Shown: in pieces, positions 30,905 to 41,529 of the stretch
How the letters are laid out: every line of letters begins with the position of its first letter
Position numbering within the stretch: the first letter of the stretch is position 1
DNA from: Phytophthora sp. 'mugwort'
Taxonomy: Eukaryota; Oomycota; Peronosporomycetes; Peronosporales; Peronosporaceae
Assembly: GCA_033558025.1 (NCBI GenBank)
Contig: JAUCEF010000017.1
Coordinates: 2,232,001 to 2,296,000 of the forward strand
Direction: 5' to 3'
DNA length: 64,000 bases
Position numbers and translations under genes: made by a program
Notes under the pieces: model-generated
Told to the model about the DNA's origin: nothing
What the model saw: only the letters and a program-made list of their open reading frames with translations
Databases searched by the model: none

Positions 30905-31320
30905 GGAAGATGTATGACTCCCCGAGTCTTAGCTGTGGTTATCCTAACCCCTAAGGTCCCCGCAGAGGCTTAGATCACTCTAGTTATACCACTAGAAACT
31001 CAAAGAGTCGGTATTCCTAAACCTAGGGCAATACTCTCTTTAATGCTAACACTGAACTATTTTATGTTTGCTTATCTGCGTCAAAGCCGCCTGTGGTGTA
31101 AATGTATGACTCTAACTATCTAGCATAGTTAACCTCGTCAAATGCATATCGGGTGGCCCTGGGGCCACGTACTGAAATCCCGTGAATCCAAGTGGTACCA
31201 AGTACCACTTACTACAAGGTGACACGTAGCACGGCTACACTCGTGTTACCTTCGTGTAACCCTGTTATACTCCCCCCCACCAAACCGTGGACACACCGTA
31301 TCCACGAGGGTCTGATTGTA
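30905..31320 (+). other. Possible gypsy LTR or leader
   Basis: The sequence starting TGTATGACTCC at 30909 is non-coding, and TGTATGACTC recurs at 31102. It lies just upstream of a gag-like frame. No second LTR was found, so the LTR reading is a guess from position and the TG start. Confidence 0.25.
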
Positions 31321-31974
31321 TCAATCGAAAAAGACCCGGAACCTTCCGCTCCAAGAGCATTTCACTGTTTGTTCCGCATCGAGTGTTCACACTCAGATGT
31401 CAACAGCCACTTGGTCTTTTGACCTCCCTTGTTCGCCTCGCGATAACAGCCCTCGCCGCGGGCTAAACCCTTCTGTGTCTCCTACACCTTCGTTATCCTC
31501 GTCATCCCGTACGGGAGAGGTCTCTGACCGTGCGCCATCCGCACCCTCGCGGCTCTCGGTGCAAGAGTATCACTCAGATCACAACGCCGATATGGTCAAA
31601 GGATCATGAGTGGAGGCGGCGAAGCCGCTGGAGGCAGTGCCCCCGTACGCTTTGCGCGAGACGCCCTCTTTGACGACCTTGAAGAAGGTGAAGAGGAGGT
31701 CTACACTGAGTCCATGACCGGTAGTAGCCCTGTCCACTCGTCGAGCCCGCGCCGCCAACTGCGCGCTCCGAATCCTTTCGACTTTCGACTTCGCGAGTCC
31801 TGCGTAATGCACCTCCGCTACCTTCGTGGGGAACAACAGATGATTCCAGGGGATCTGGTGTCGTCACCAATCTGTTCGACGAAATCCAAGAGCAACAGCT
31901 CGCGGCTGATCCGCAGCTCCCCCCGTTTCGAGGCGACCTATGGCTCGGCCATTGCTTACCCCGCCATGTCATGA
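31321..31974 (+). pseudogene. Gag-like remnant of a gypsy element
   Basis: Plus-strand frames 31316-31609 and 31606-31974 are rich in Ser, Pro, Arg and acidic residues (RDALFDDLEEGEEEVYTES), as in the N-terminal part of oomycete gypsy polyproteins. They end exactly where minus-strand pol sequence begins. There is no firm domain match; the call rests on context. Confidence 0.3.
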
Positions 31975-33115
31975 CTATGGCTTTGAGCCATATAGACCAT
32001 CATCGAGAGTGTATCGATATAGCCTCGTGCGCAACCGCGCTGACAGCTTAATGGCTGAGTTAGCAAACTCCGCGCTTTCTAGCGCATGTAGCAGAGCTAC
32101 GCGGGAGTCGTCACGCGCGTACGCCGCGCGGATCAAGTCTGTCACGGACGAAGCCATCGTCGTGACGTAAGCGATCACATAGTCTGGCCTGCGTGATAAT
32201 GCATCTGCCAAGACGTTCTGCCTGCCAGGTCAGTACTTCATCTCGGAGTTGTACTCCGCAAAGAAGGAGAGCAAACGGGCCATTCTCTGAGAGAGGTGAG
32301 GCAACTGCGTCGCAGTGCGTAGCGACGCATGATCAGTGTAGATCACAACCGGCTTGGAGGCGAGCAGGTGAACCCTGAATTTGACGAGCGCATACTTCAT
32401 CGCAAGTAGCTGTTTGTCATGAACTGGATAGTTCTTCTCAGCAGCCTTAAGCTGGCGAGATTCGAACGCGATCACGCCTTCAGCGTATGCTTGCAACAAA
32501 GCACAGCCGATGGGCGAAGTCCGACGCGTTACAGACGACACTGAAAGGACGATCGGGGTCTGGCAACGCCAGGACCGGCGCCTGAAGGAGACTCTCTTTA
32601 ATGGCTTCAAAAGCCGTTTAATGTCCGGTGTCCCAACACCAGTCCACATCATTCTTAACGAGATTGGACAGTGGCCTTGCCACCTCAGCATAGTTCTTGT
32701 CTGTACTTGTGCAAGTAGTTAGCCAGGCCAAATCACTTCCGTAAGGTTTCTGGTTCTTTGGAACCGTGCCAGTCTACAATGGCCTTGACCTTAGCGGGAT
32801 CCGCTCGAAGGCCTCGCTTGGCATGAAGGGTCCCAGAAAGGGGATCACTTCAGCGCCGAAGACACACTTGTCAATGTTGGCATACAACTTGTGTGTGCGC
32901 ATGCACTCGAGCCCCGCTCGCAGGTCCTCAATGTGGTCTCCACGTCAGTCTGTCGGTGCTCTACACGACTGTGGTCGAATATATCGTCGAAGTATGTCTG
33001 AGCATACGCCCTGTGGGGCCTGAACAGTTGCGTCACAAGACGATTGGACGTTTCAGGCACGTTTGACAGCCCTTGGGCGGCAAAATACCATTCCACAGAC
33101 CTAGAAGGCCTTGCC
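31975..33115 (-). pseudogene. Ty3/gypsy pol remnant (RT and RNase H)
   Basis: On the minus strand a broken RT has GLSNVPETSNRLVTQLF and then YFDDIFDHSRV, the FDD variant of the RT catalytic box (near 32990). After several shifts comes RNase H: VIAFESRQLKAAEKNYPVHD, LLAMKYALVKFRVHLL and YTDHASLR. The chain ends with LADALSRRPDYV near 32200. The order RT then RNase H is that of gypsy elements. At least three frameshifts make it inactive. It is joined head-to-head to plus-strand gag-like sequence at about 31975 and abuts a MULE remnant at about 33115. Confidence 0.75.
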
Positions 33116-34443
33116 TGGACATCTCCGACATCCGGCGCGCGAAGGTTGGAGCAGGGATGACCACAAAGCTGAAGGGGCGAGTCGTGGACGAACGGTCGTG
33201 ATAGCAGTGAGCAAGTTCTCGAAGCAGAGCTCCCATTTTGAGACGACGTCTCAGAGGGTAGTCTCTCTTGAACACGGCGTTGAATATTTCGGCCGGATTG
33301 TTCGGACCCGCGAACCACTCGGAGTTGAGAAGCTCTGCCAGGACCACAATCGCCCGAATGGCCACGGACTCCTCATATAGTGAGCTAGTGAGCAAATTCG
33401 TACAATTCTGGATTGGACATCCAAGCCAACAAATTTCGATCCCTCAGTCCCCGAAACTCCATTTCTGTTCGTGCTAAGTGTATATCGTACACATCGCGTA
33501 CCAATGCGGACGCTACACCCGAGGGAAAACCTTTAATAGCTTTCTGTATGTTTTCCATCACGTGAAAGAAACACATCCGGTACTGGAAGCGAGGATAGTG
33601 TCCGAATACCGAGTGCAGAGCATTGTACTGCACCTGATCAGCGGCAGCCATGGCATAACGAATGAGCAGTTCCTTCTGAGTAATCCAGTAGAATAACCGG
33701 CGGAGCGATAGTAACGCCGACTCGAAGACAAACTGTTTTTTTTGTGAGACAAGGAACACAGCAACTAGATGAAACTGTCGAAACGGTCAGACAAATCGAT
33801 GACTATGACTGGATATTCGCGGTGGTCTGTCCTGTAAGTCCCATCGATGTGCAGAATAAACGTCTCAGGCGGGAGCATCATCCTCATGATCATGGCTTTC
33901 CTGCTTAAGTCAACGATAAACGGGCTCTTGTCGGACCCGTTGCCAACTATTGGCTTGCCTTCATGGTCTAGCTCCCAGCCAACGGTAAATGGCTAGGCCA
34001 TATTATCCGCTCCTGTGAAAGCTCTCTCGCTGACCCACTTCCTGAGATCGTCGACTCGATCATGGTTTTCTAGGTACGTACGAGAATAGTGATTGACGAA
34101 GTCTAAACGGCGCTTAAGCTGGCAGGTCTTCTAGTGGCGTTGAAAATTTACGCGACAGCGCGTGATGAATTCGCAGGGGTCGCAAATGATGCGTGGCCAT
34201 CTCTTGGCGGAACGCCTTTTGTGTCGACGTAAGCGTCTTCTTCTTCTTCTTCGGAGACGACGCTACTGTGATATGCTCACCAAAATAGAAGAGATACACA
34301 CGGTTGGTTTTGAGACAGGTAAGGTGTTTCCCTCGCCATGTGTAGTCGTGCTCGGATCGTTCGCTGCATGAATTCGAACTACAATCCAGGAATCTGTAGC
34401 GCATTTTATGCGGCTCCCCGATGGGGCGCACAGCGCAAGACAT
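33115..34443 (-). pseudogene. Decayed MULE transposase, nearly full length
   Basis: Minus-strand parts in order are an N-terminal zinc-like region (CSSNSC, then GEHITVASS), LTSTQKAFRQEM, and HYSRTYLENHDRVDDLRKWV. The core entry FILHIDGTYRTDHREYPV lies near 33850. MAAADQVQYNALHSVF, then YRMCFFHVMENIQKAI, lies near 33550-33640, and the C-terminal PNNPAEIFNAVFKRDYPLR lies near 33280. This is a different MULE subfamily from the one at 0.3-1.5 kb. An internal stop near 33990 and several shifts inactivate it. Gypsy pol sequence replaces its expected 3' continuation. Confidence 0.75.
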
Positions 34444-35020
34444 CAGTTGCTCGTAGTGATGTCAAAGGATTTCCATCCCTCGAGAATCCCGTCAGCGATG
34501 GCCGGCTCGGCGGTAACGGCGGTCTCTCTCCAGCGGATTCGTCTCGGCATAAACTCCGATAGGATGGCGTGCGTCTGAATGGGGGGGCACAAGCGAATAG
34601 CATTCGTGCAGCCCATGTGACAAGTGCTCACACGGGTTGCTGCATACCTAGCCCCGTCCTGTCTGTGCAAAAATGTATAAAAAGTCCCAAATTGCAACGA
34701 CTCCACATCGGTTTTTGTTGCTACCGTAACGTACTGTGTCGCCCCACTTTTAATGTGCTACACTACAGCAGACTTAGTTTGTGGACACGGTACTTTCGGG
34801 TGCCAGTCACGCGTTCTCCTCGATATGCGGGTAGTACCATCCTCACGTACGTTCTCGACACTTTCAAGCTTGCCATCATTCCAAACAATACCAGCAAGCG
34901 GACCGCGCGGCAACTTGACCTTCTTCCTTGAGCCTGTAGTCTTGCTAGCTCGATTCCAGGCGTCGTACAGCTTTGCTGTGATGCGAGCGCTTCTTTGCCT
35001 GAAGCGTTAAGCCAAACTTC
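34444..35020. other. Unassigned stretch between MULE and gypsy scraps
   Basis: Minus-strand reading near 34760-35000 gives a protein-like but broken run containing AWNRASKTTGSRKKVKL. I cannot place it. No other feature was seen. Confidence 0.3.
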
Positions 35021-35383
35021 TCATGCCGACACCTGATCTAGCATAACGAGCAAGGCATAGTTTCTCTCCGTATAACCTAGGATATTGTTCAATCGGGCAA
35101 GGATGCACATACCCAGTAGATCACTAAGCATTTTTTCGATGACGCCCTGGAAATAGGCCATCGCATCGGTGGCGCCATTGGTAGTCGTGTTGGTATGTGG
35201 ATCCCGCGGTGCGTGACGGACGACTAGATTTAGTGCGGGTCCGGGTGCCAGTTGCCTCCTAAACCAAGCGAACACGAAAAACAAATTTGCTCCTTCGCGC
35301 TCGCCGATAACATGTCCAGCATGGGCATCGGCCTTGGCGTCGGCTCGGGACTTTTGCTCACACTTCGCGTGGTTAACGGTCAT
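35021..35383 (-). pseudogene. Ty3/gypsy reverse-transcriptase fragment
   Basis: A 120-codon minus frame contains GATDAMAYFQGVIEKML, then LLGMCILARLNNILGYTE and ALLVMLDQV. This is the oomycete gypsy RT pattern A-Y-x-Q-G-V followed by L-A-x-L-D-D-I-L-G. The catalytic Asp pair has become Asn-Asn (NNI), so it is dead. It is a separate copy from the pol remnant at 32-33 kb. Confidence 0.6.
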
Positions 35384-35923
35384 AACGGTCTACCGTCACG
35401 TCTACGTCCTGTTCTTGTTTTTTTCGTAATATCCTCGAAGGTGAGGCCCCAATGATTCTTGAGCACCCGGTTGAACTGTAGCTCGAAGCCCCCCCCCCCA
35501 AATCAGGGATGGCAAATAAACAGGTTTTGTTCCCCTTTTTCCTGGGATGACCGGTGGGCATTCATATTCGCCCAGTGCAAAAAAGTGAGAAACTGATACC
35601 GGTACAGCTCAAACATACCGGTTTGTACTTTTTGGCGTTCTCGACGTTCCCTGCCAAGATCTATTGGTTGAAGTCAGTGGCTTAAGACTGGTTAGTAGTA
35701 GGTATTCCACCGGTATTTTATAAAAATCACCATTTTCCAAAAGGCATCGTTATCATCCCTGATCGGAGCACGGAGGGCTCGGTACCGTCTTTGGCGACAT
35801 TTCTTGGGTCGTCTTATAGATTTCATCCGGGTTTCGTATTGATAGCGCCTGCCTACCACCGGTCCGTTGAATCGCCCCTAGCATCGCATGATTGATCGCC
35901 TCACATTCAGATTCATAGTCCGA

Positions 35924-36189
35924 TTATTTTACTCGACATGACACTCTAGGTTTCGGAGCATTAGCGGCCTTGCAGTCGTCGATAGGGTGACTTCCGTGAA
36001 CTTTGCAACACGCGGGTCCTTGCTTTTCCGGCCGCCCACAGGTCTCTGCCGCACACTTGACCAATCGCACGACCATGGCATTCCGGCTTGCGTTAAGGCT
36101 TCGAGGACATCGCACGCAACGGGAGACGTATCTGATCCGAAGTCGAGTAGCGGCGCTGGTACCGGTACAGCGTCGACAGCAGCGATCAC
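35924..36189 (-). pseudogene. Possible gag zinc-knuckle fragment
   Basis: Two overlapping minus frames contain PACCKVHGSHPIDDCKA, a Cys/His cluster like a retroelement zinc knuckle. It lies upstream, in its own direction, of the RT fragment at 35.0-35.4 kb, so both may come from one gypsy copy. Confidence 0.35.
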
Positions 36190-36199
36190 CGTTCCGGGA

Positions 36200-38600
36200 T
36201 CCTCGTCGTCTTAAGCCTCAATGGTCACAACACCAATCTTTCGCGCCCATCGATCGGTGGTATTTCGCTGGTCTTGCTTCGTTCGAAGCAGCTACATCGC
36301 TTCATCGGACTGGAAGCAGTTACATTATCGGACTTGATGTTCCGTTGAGCGGCCCTTCAGGCAGGAAACCCTATCGAAACGCACGTTACTACCCGAAGCA
36401 GGTGCTGATGAATTGTTCCTGCTTGAAGGTTGGGCCCCGTTGCCGCGGGCCACTGCTGTTGCTATTACCTGGACATCATCCAGTGGGCAACGGCCTAGAC
36501 GTAGTAGCCGCTGCGTTTACAAAACAAAATGCCGCTCGGTGTACTTCAAACACGCGGCTTGAAGGATGGCCTCCGCCGGGCTGCCGGCTGATCACGCCCT
36601 TGATATTAGAAGCTGGCCTCATCCCGGCATTAGACCCCATGTGAGAATGTCGCGCCGTATATGTCTTGCAAAAATACTAATTTAGCCAGCATGCGTCCCA
36701 TTGCAACTGCAAATATAAAACTAATCGAAACTCGAGGAGGTGGTGAGAATTGCAGCAACGGGCCAACTTCGCGATTGTCAGGACAGAGCCGTTACACCAT
36801 TCGATTTTCGTCTTGTTACTAGGTCGTCTGCGACTTGCCTAGGAGTACAGGTAGTATGACGTAGTTAGCGATGTTCGTTCCTCAGAACGACTGACTGCTT
36901 ACGCTTGGCACGATCATCTATGCATGTATAGGGCCCGCTTGCGCTTCTTGTTCATGCCAACTACCTTCCTCGGCATCTCACTGTGACCGGTTGACGGCTT
37001 TTGTGCGATATCGGGGTCCGCCATCCTCCGCCAAGCGGAACAGGACTTATTGTAGAATTCCTGTCCTTAATTTGGATGCCATTAACGGTTACGGTGCCGT
37101 TGTCGGTTACGCAGTTACGCGTTATGCGTTATGCAGTCACGGTCGCGGAATTAATCCCGTGAGAACTGTCCATCCCTGTTATGTATACCCAGTATTAATA
37201 TCTGCCACTTACATCGAAACATTTTGCTTTAGTAAGAAGCTAGCCAATTGCACCTTACTGGCATATAGAAGTAGTTACCTATTTTCCCAATTCCCAACAC
37301 TTCACATGGCTCAGCGTATCGTGCATAATGGGGTCATGACACGCCAAGGTTCGGTTGATTTCTCGCGCCAATGCGTTCAATAAATATATAGAGTCGATTG
37401 ACTCCACTATCCAGCTACTTCAGTATCAGCTCCATCATAACTGAGCTGCACCCCCCTGCCACTGGCCGGGTTCACACTATCAGGCTCCGGTTTAGCATGC
37501 CGGAAATGATGCCGGAGTATGGGTTCAGACTGCCGGCTCCGGTATATCGCTATGCCGGAGACTGGACAAAAACTGTGAGAGTCTTTTCGTTTCGCGGCCC
37601 TCTCTTTTGGGCACCCTCATATGTTCCGGCATAGCAAACGAAAATTCCTCAGCCAGGCATGAAATAGCGCACCAACAATTTTTAGGACCAACGTCTGCGC
37701 CGATCCAGCCCCCGAGAACATTCTGGGGAAGGGCGCAGCGCGCCCTAGCTGCACAAGTGGCGTCTCATCCACAGCTAGCAGCACGCCCCATGAGACGTAG
37801 CGCCGCCTTTTCCAACAGCGCGCTGCCTGCGATGAAGCGCACCCGCACCACCAGGAGCACCCAGTCTGGTAGACCATGGTGTATTGTCATCGATGAGGTT
37901 CGCCACGCGGGCGCTGTCCGCCACCCCGTCCACCAGCAAATCCAGGAGAGTCGTGCTGCCACCTACATCCGCGGCAAATATGGGAGAGGGTCACCGGCCA
38001 CGGGCGGCATGGTCAAGTCTAGCAGCGGCACCTCGCCGGCCACTGGCGGCATGATGCTGAGCAGCACAGTGGTAATAGCAAACTGCAGCAACAGTGTTAG
38101 TGCCTACAATGGGAATTTTGACGACTTCACGACATAGTTCTCTTACGCATGACGTATGTGTTTGGCTATTGGCTTTGTATTCCAGAGTTCGCCTGCTCTC
38201 GGCGGGCGATGGGTTCAACCTCATAACCAAAATGAACGGCTCAGCCTTCTACTTGTACTGCTCTAGATGGCTGCCATATCCCGATCGTGCAACCGTCGTG
38301 GCCAAACAGCAATACGTTTTTTTTTAACCGAAAAGGCTCTACTCTCTAAAATATGAGCGCTGTTGTCGACGTATCGGCGATTTCTCGATGTCGACGTTCG
38401 TTGGCCATAGACAGTAGAAAATAGCCACGTATATTCCAACAGCGCCGCGGACGAATGCATGATTTATTCTCAGTGAAGCCGGGCGCTCAAGGGCTGGATT
38501 CCTGCAAACAGGGTCGAAATAGAACTGGAAGATCCTGCTTTTCCTGTTAGCTGGTACGACCTACGCCAACACCACCCACATCATGACGACGTATGAGAAT
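36200..38600. other. Non-coding stretch
   Basis: Frames of up to 213 codons on the plus strand (36003-36644) and 176 codons (37607-38137) have biased composition and no domain. A short GCCGGA-rich cluster lies near 37495-37560. I see no supported gene. Confidence 0.35.
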
Positions 38601-38629
38601 GTCGAGACGGAAAAAAAAGGACATCGTCG

Positions 38630-38865
38630 TTAGCAAGCTAAACAGGAGGATGGCTGGCATGCGTTATTCGATCGAGTGTGCGTTTGACGTGGCCAAGGTC
38701 AGGTGAAGAGTACTAGCGAAGCAATCGAGATTTCAAGGACAAATGTGAACGATGTTCCAACGCTATTAAGTGCAGTCTGTATATTGCACAACTTCGTGAT
38801 CGATGAAAACGGTGGCGTGTGGGACCCATAAGCTGAAGCGCATCGGCGTGCATTTACTTTGCGAA
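38630..38865 (+). pseudogene. PIF/Harbinger-like transposase C-terminal scrap
   Basis: Plus-strand reading gives LNRRMAGMRYSIECAF and, after a frameshift, LLSAVCILHNFVIDENGG. The pattern N-R-x-x-x-x-R-x-x-(V/I)-E-x-A-F, then L-H-N-F, is that of the end of the DDE_Tnp_4 (PIF/Harbinger) transposase. Only about 70 residues remain. Confidence 0.55.
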
Positions 38866-39551
38866 CTATCTCACACTGTCCAGACAATTAAATTGATGCA
38901 GACAAAACAAGAAACGCGATCTTAAGTTGCATGAAATTTCGAGATTCTGTTAGATGGTCGTAGCTAGAGTCAGCTAAGGTTGCGCCTGAAAGAGTACTTG
39001 TAGCAACGCACGCGTTTTCTTGTTTTCCTTTTTCTGATGAAAGAAGAACAGCTCTCGATCTTGCTGTGCAATTGTTTCCATGGACTTCACGCCATCACCT
39101 CCTAATCACGTCCACGAAATCGTCCACAGGAGAACGCTTCTTTCCCTTTGGCCTTTGGTGATGAATTCACAACGTGGCTCTCGTTGTCATGAGCGATAGA
39201 ACCTTATCCAACGCCACCACAGACTGGTTATGCTTGGGGCGTCCTCAAAAACATCACCAAGGGCAATGTAGTCATCAGAACTGAACGCAACACGTTGACA
39301 CTTTTTCAGTAACTTCGCCCGCTCGGAGGTAGGAATACCGAACCATTTTGGCCGCCCCGTACTTCCAACTAAGGTGCCGTTGTAGTGGTCTGAGATTAGC
39401 ATCGCTGCGAACCCATTTTGCCTTCAAGCGCTCGTCTTGATCGCGGACGGAAATTGGGGTCGGCAACAACTAATCCTCCCTCAGTATGAGGCGGGGTATT
39501 ATCGATTCCGGCTAAATACGCACCAGCACCTTCCATTTCCAACACCGTAAC

Positions 39552-39735
39552 TTATGACTTCAACGTCAACAAGCGGGAAATATAGATTGAGTAGACGTCG
39601 GCAGCAGCTTGCTTAGCTGCGTGGCCGTCAGGAAGTCGCAGTAGCGATGCAGCTTTCCATGCCTTAATCAAAAGGAGAACCTCCTCATTTGCCCATGCTC
39701 TGCCTCGTGTAGGTCGCTTGCTGACTGCCTTCTTG
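39552..39735 (-). pseudogene. Myb/SANT-like domain scrap
   Basis: A minus-strand reading gives RGRAWANEEVLLLIKAWKAA followed by an Ala-rich helix and VYSIYISRLL. The R-x-W-x-x-E-E-x-x-L-L-x-x-A-W start is typical of Myb/SANT-like proteins that accompany Harbinger transposases. It faces the transposase scrap at 38.6 kb, the convergent layout of such elements. Downstream minus frames to 39187 may be its broken continuation. Confidence 0.4.
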
Positions 39736-40068
39736 CCCTTTACACGAGCATTTGGAGCACCACGACCACCGCCCCATGGCCACCCCGAACACTCCCACTA
39801 CCGCGACCGCCTTCCCCGTCACCTTAACCAGAAACATCCTCATCACCACCATTGTCGAAATGTCGCTGCCCTCATTGCTGCCATGGCAGTGCTCCTGTCC
39901 TTCTGCATAGATCTCGTTGTAGCCATCCCTGTTACCCGCGAAGACGCGCATACTGCAACCAGCACTGCAAACTAGATCGTCTTTGCCTCCGGTGCACCAC
40001 TAGCGTTGCCATGTTCCTTGGATCCGTCATCTTTCATCGACGACAGAATGAAATCTCAAGATGACTAT

Positions 40069-40408
40069 TGAGGGTTGCCGGGTTTTGGTACTGTGTACCA
40101 GTAACCGGTTAACCCGAACCGGTCCAACACGATCCCGCGATGTTTACGGTACGTTGTTTACGCAACCGATGATTAGACGAGTAGGATGATTGGACGAGTG
40201 CGGAGTGTTGGTAATTGGATGCACCAAATGATTGGATGCAGGGCTGCATATCTATGTGGTAGACTAGGTAGTGTAAGCTCCGATAAATCAATCACTTTCG
40301 AATCTTCCTTCTTCAGCTCAAGTGGTCTTCACTCCGGTCTTCGCACCAAGTGCAGAACCTCCTTCCCTCCGTCCAAGCTTCGCTTATCAAGATCCATACC
40401 TTTTATCA
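40069..40408 (+). repeat. Left LTR of the copia element
   Basis: Starts TG, ends CA, 340 bp. Compared with the right LTR it carries a 7-bp insertion (GTACCAGTAACCGG against GCACCGG) and a few single-base changes. It should hold the promoter and RNA start. Confidence 0.92.
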
Positions 40409-40422
40409 GGTTATGAGCCCAA
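40409..40422 (+). promoter_or_regulatory. Primer-binding site (half Met-tRNA type)
   Basis: GGTTATGAGCCCAA follows the LTR without a gap. It is complementary to the anticodon stem-loop (GGGCTCATAACC) of a methionine tRNA rather than to a tRNA 3' end, as in Drosophila copia, which primes from a tRNA fragment. The gag ATG lies inside it. Confidence 0.7.
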
Positions 40423-41529
40423 GCACCAGGTCCTCTGCCCAAGACGTCTCGACCAAGGTCTCCATCGACAAGTTCAACGGAGACAACTACGCGACGTGGA
40501 ACCGCTACATGCGTGGCGTGTTCCTGACCAAGTCGGTGTGGCATGTCGTGAACCGGGAGACGGCGCCAAGCTTCACGGACTCCCGGGCCAAGGACGACTA
40601 CGTCAAGTCGAGCAACATCGCTTTCGGACTGATGTTGCTCCACATGGACGCTGGCTATCATCACGTGGTCGATGACTGGCCAAGGCGTTCAACACCGACC
40701 GTGAGCCTCGCCAATGCACGTACTGCGGGATATTGGGGCATGTCATTGACAAGTGCTGGACCAAGCAGAAGGACGAGAACCGAGGGCCAAGACGCGGCGG
40801 CAACGGCCGTGGACGCGGGGCCAACAACATCCAGTGGAGAAACGACAGCGACGGCTACGACAACGACTACGATCGAGTGGCGTTCGCGGTTTCCCTGGAA
40901 TGTGGAGTTTCGACGGACAAGAATGTGTCCGGGATGTGGGCGGTCGACAGCGGTGCCACGCACCATATTTGCAACGACAAGTCCAAGTTCGCTAATTTGA
41001 TCGAGCGAAATGAAGGCGAACTTTCGGTGGCCGATGGCAACAAGGCTGCCATCAAGGGTGTGGGGACCATCGTGGAAAGAGTGGTCCTGCCTAACGGCGA
41101 CGAGCGCGAGATCGAGATCAAGAACGCGCTTTACGTGCCAAATATGAGCAAGAATCTGCTTTCAGTGCCGCAGATAAACAAGCATGGCAAGTTCAAGTTA
41201 TATTTGACGGCACTGAGATGCACGTTTCGCGCAAGGACTCGAATCAAGTGGTGGCGACGGCGGATCTCGTGGATGGACTCTACTGGCTTCGCACACCTCA
41301 GCGATCGGCAAATGCGGCGACATGTGGAAGGACGGTCGATTTGCACGCGCGTATGGGTCACGCTCCAGTCGAGGTTCTTCGCAAGATGGTCGACACCAAG
41401 ATGATCAAGGACGCGAAAGCACCTTCCAAGTCGAGTGAACCAACTGTGTGTCGTGGTTGCCAGCAAGGCAAAATGGTCCAAAAACCATTCCCAAGCAACC
41501 GTGACAAGCGTCGCTACGACACATTTTAG
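40413..41529 (+). pseudogene. copia Gag, protease and pre-integrase region, broken
   Basis: Gag starts at 40413 with [17 protein letters not shown], the usual copia Gag opening. After about 88 residues it jumps (near 40680) into another frame at [10 protein letters not shown], so most of the Gag middle is deleted. The zinc knuckle [14 protein letters not shown] follows (near 40734). The protease has [12 protein letters not shown] near 40945. A shift near 41200 leads to the pre-integrase region with HARMGH and CRGCQQGK, and a TAG stop lies at 41527-41529. No full polyprotein can be made. The active-site D-S-G triad is still present. Confidence 0.8.

Noticed and set aside
36003..36644. 213-codon plus-strand frame
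   Set aside because: It lies partly opposite a possible zinc-knuckle fragment, is Arg/Pro-rich and shows no domain.
37607..38137. 176-codon plus-strand frame with GG-x-M repeats
   Set aside because: Low-complexity Gly/Ser/Thr composition and no family. It could be a short internal duplication rather than a gene.
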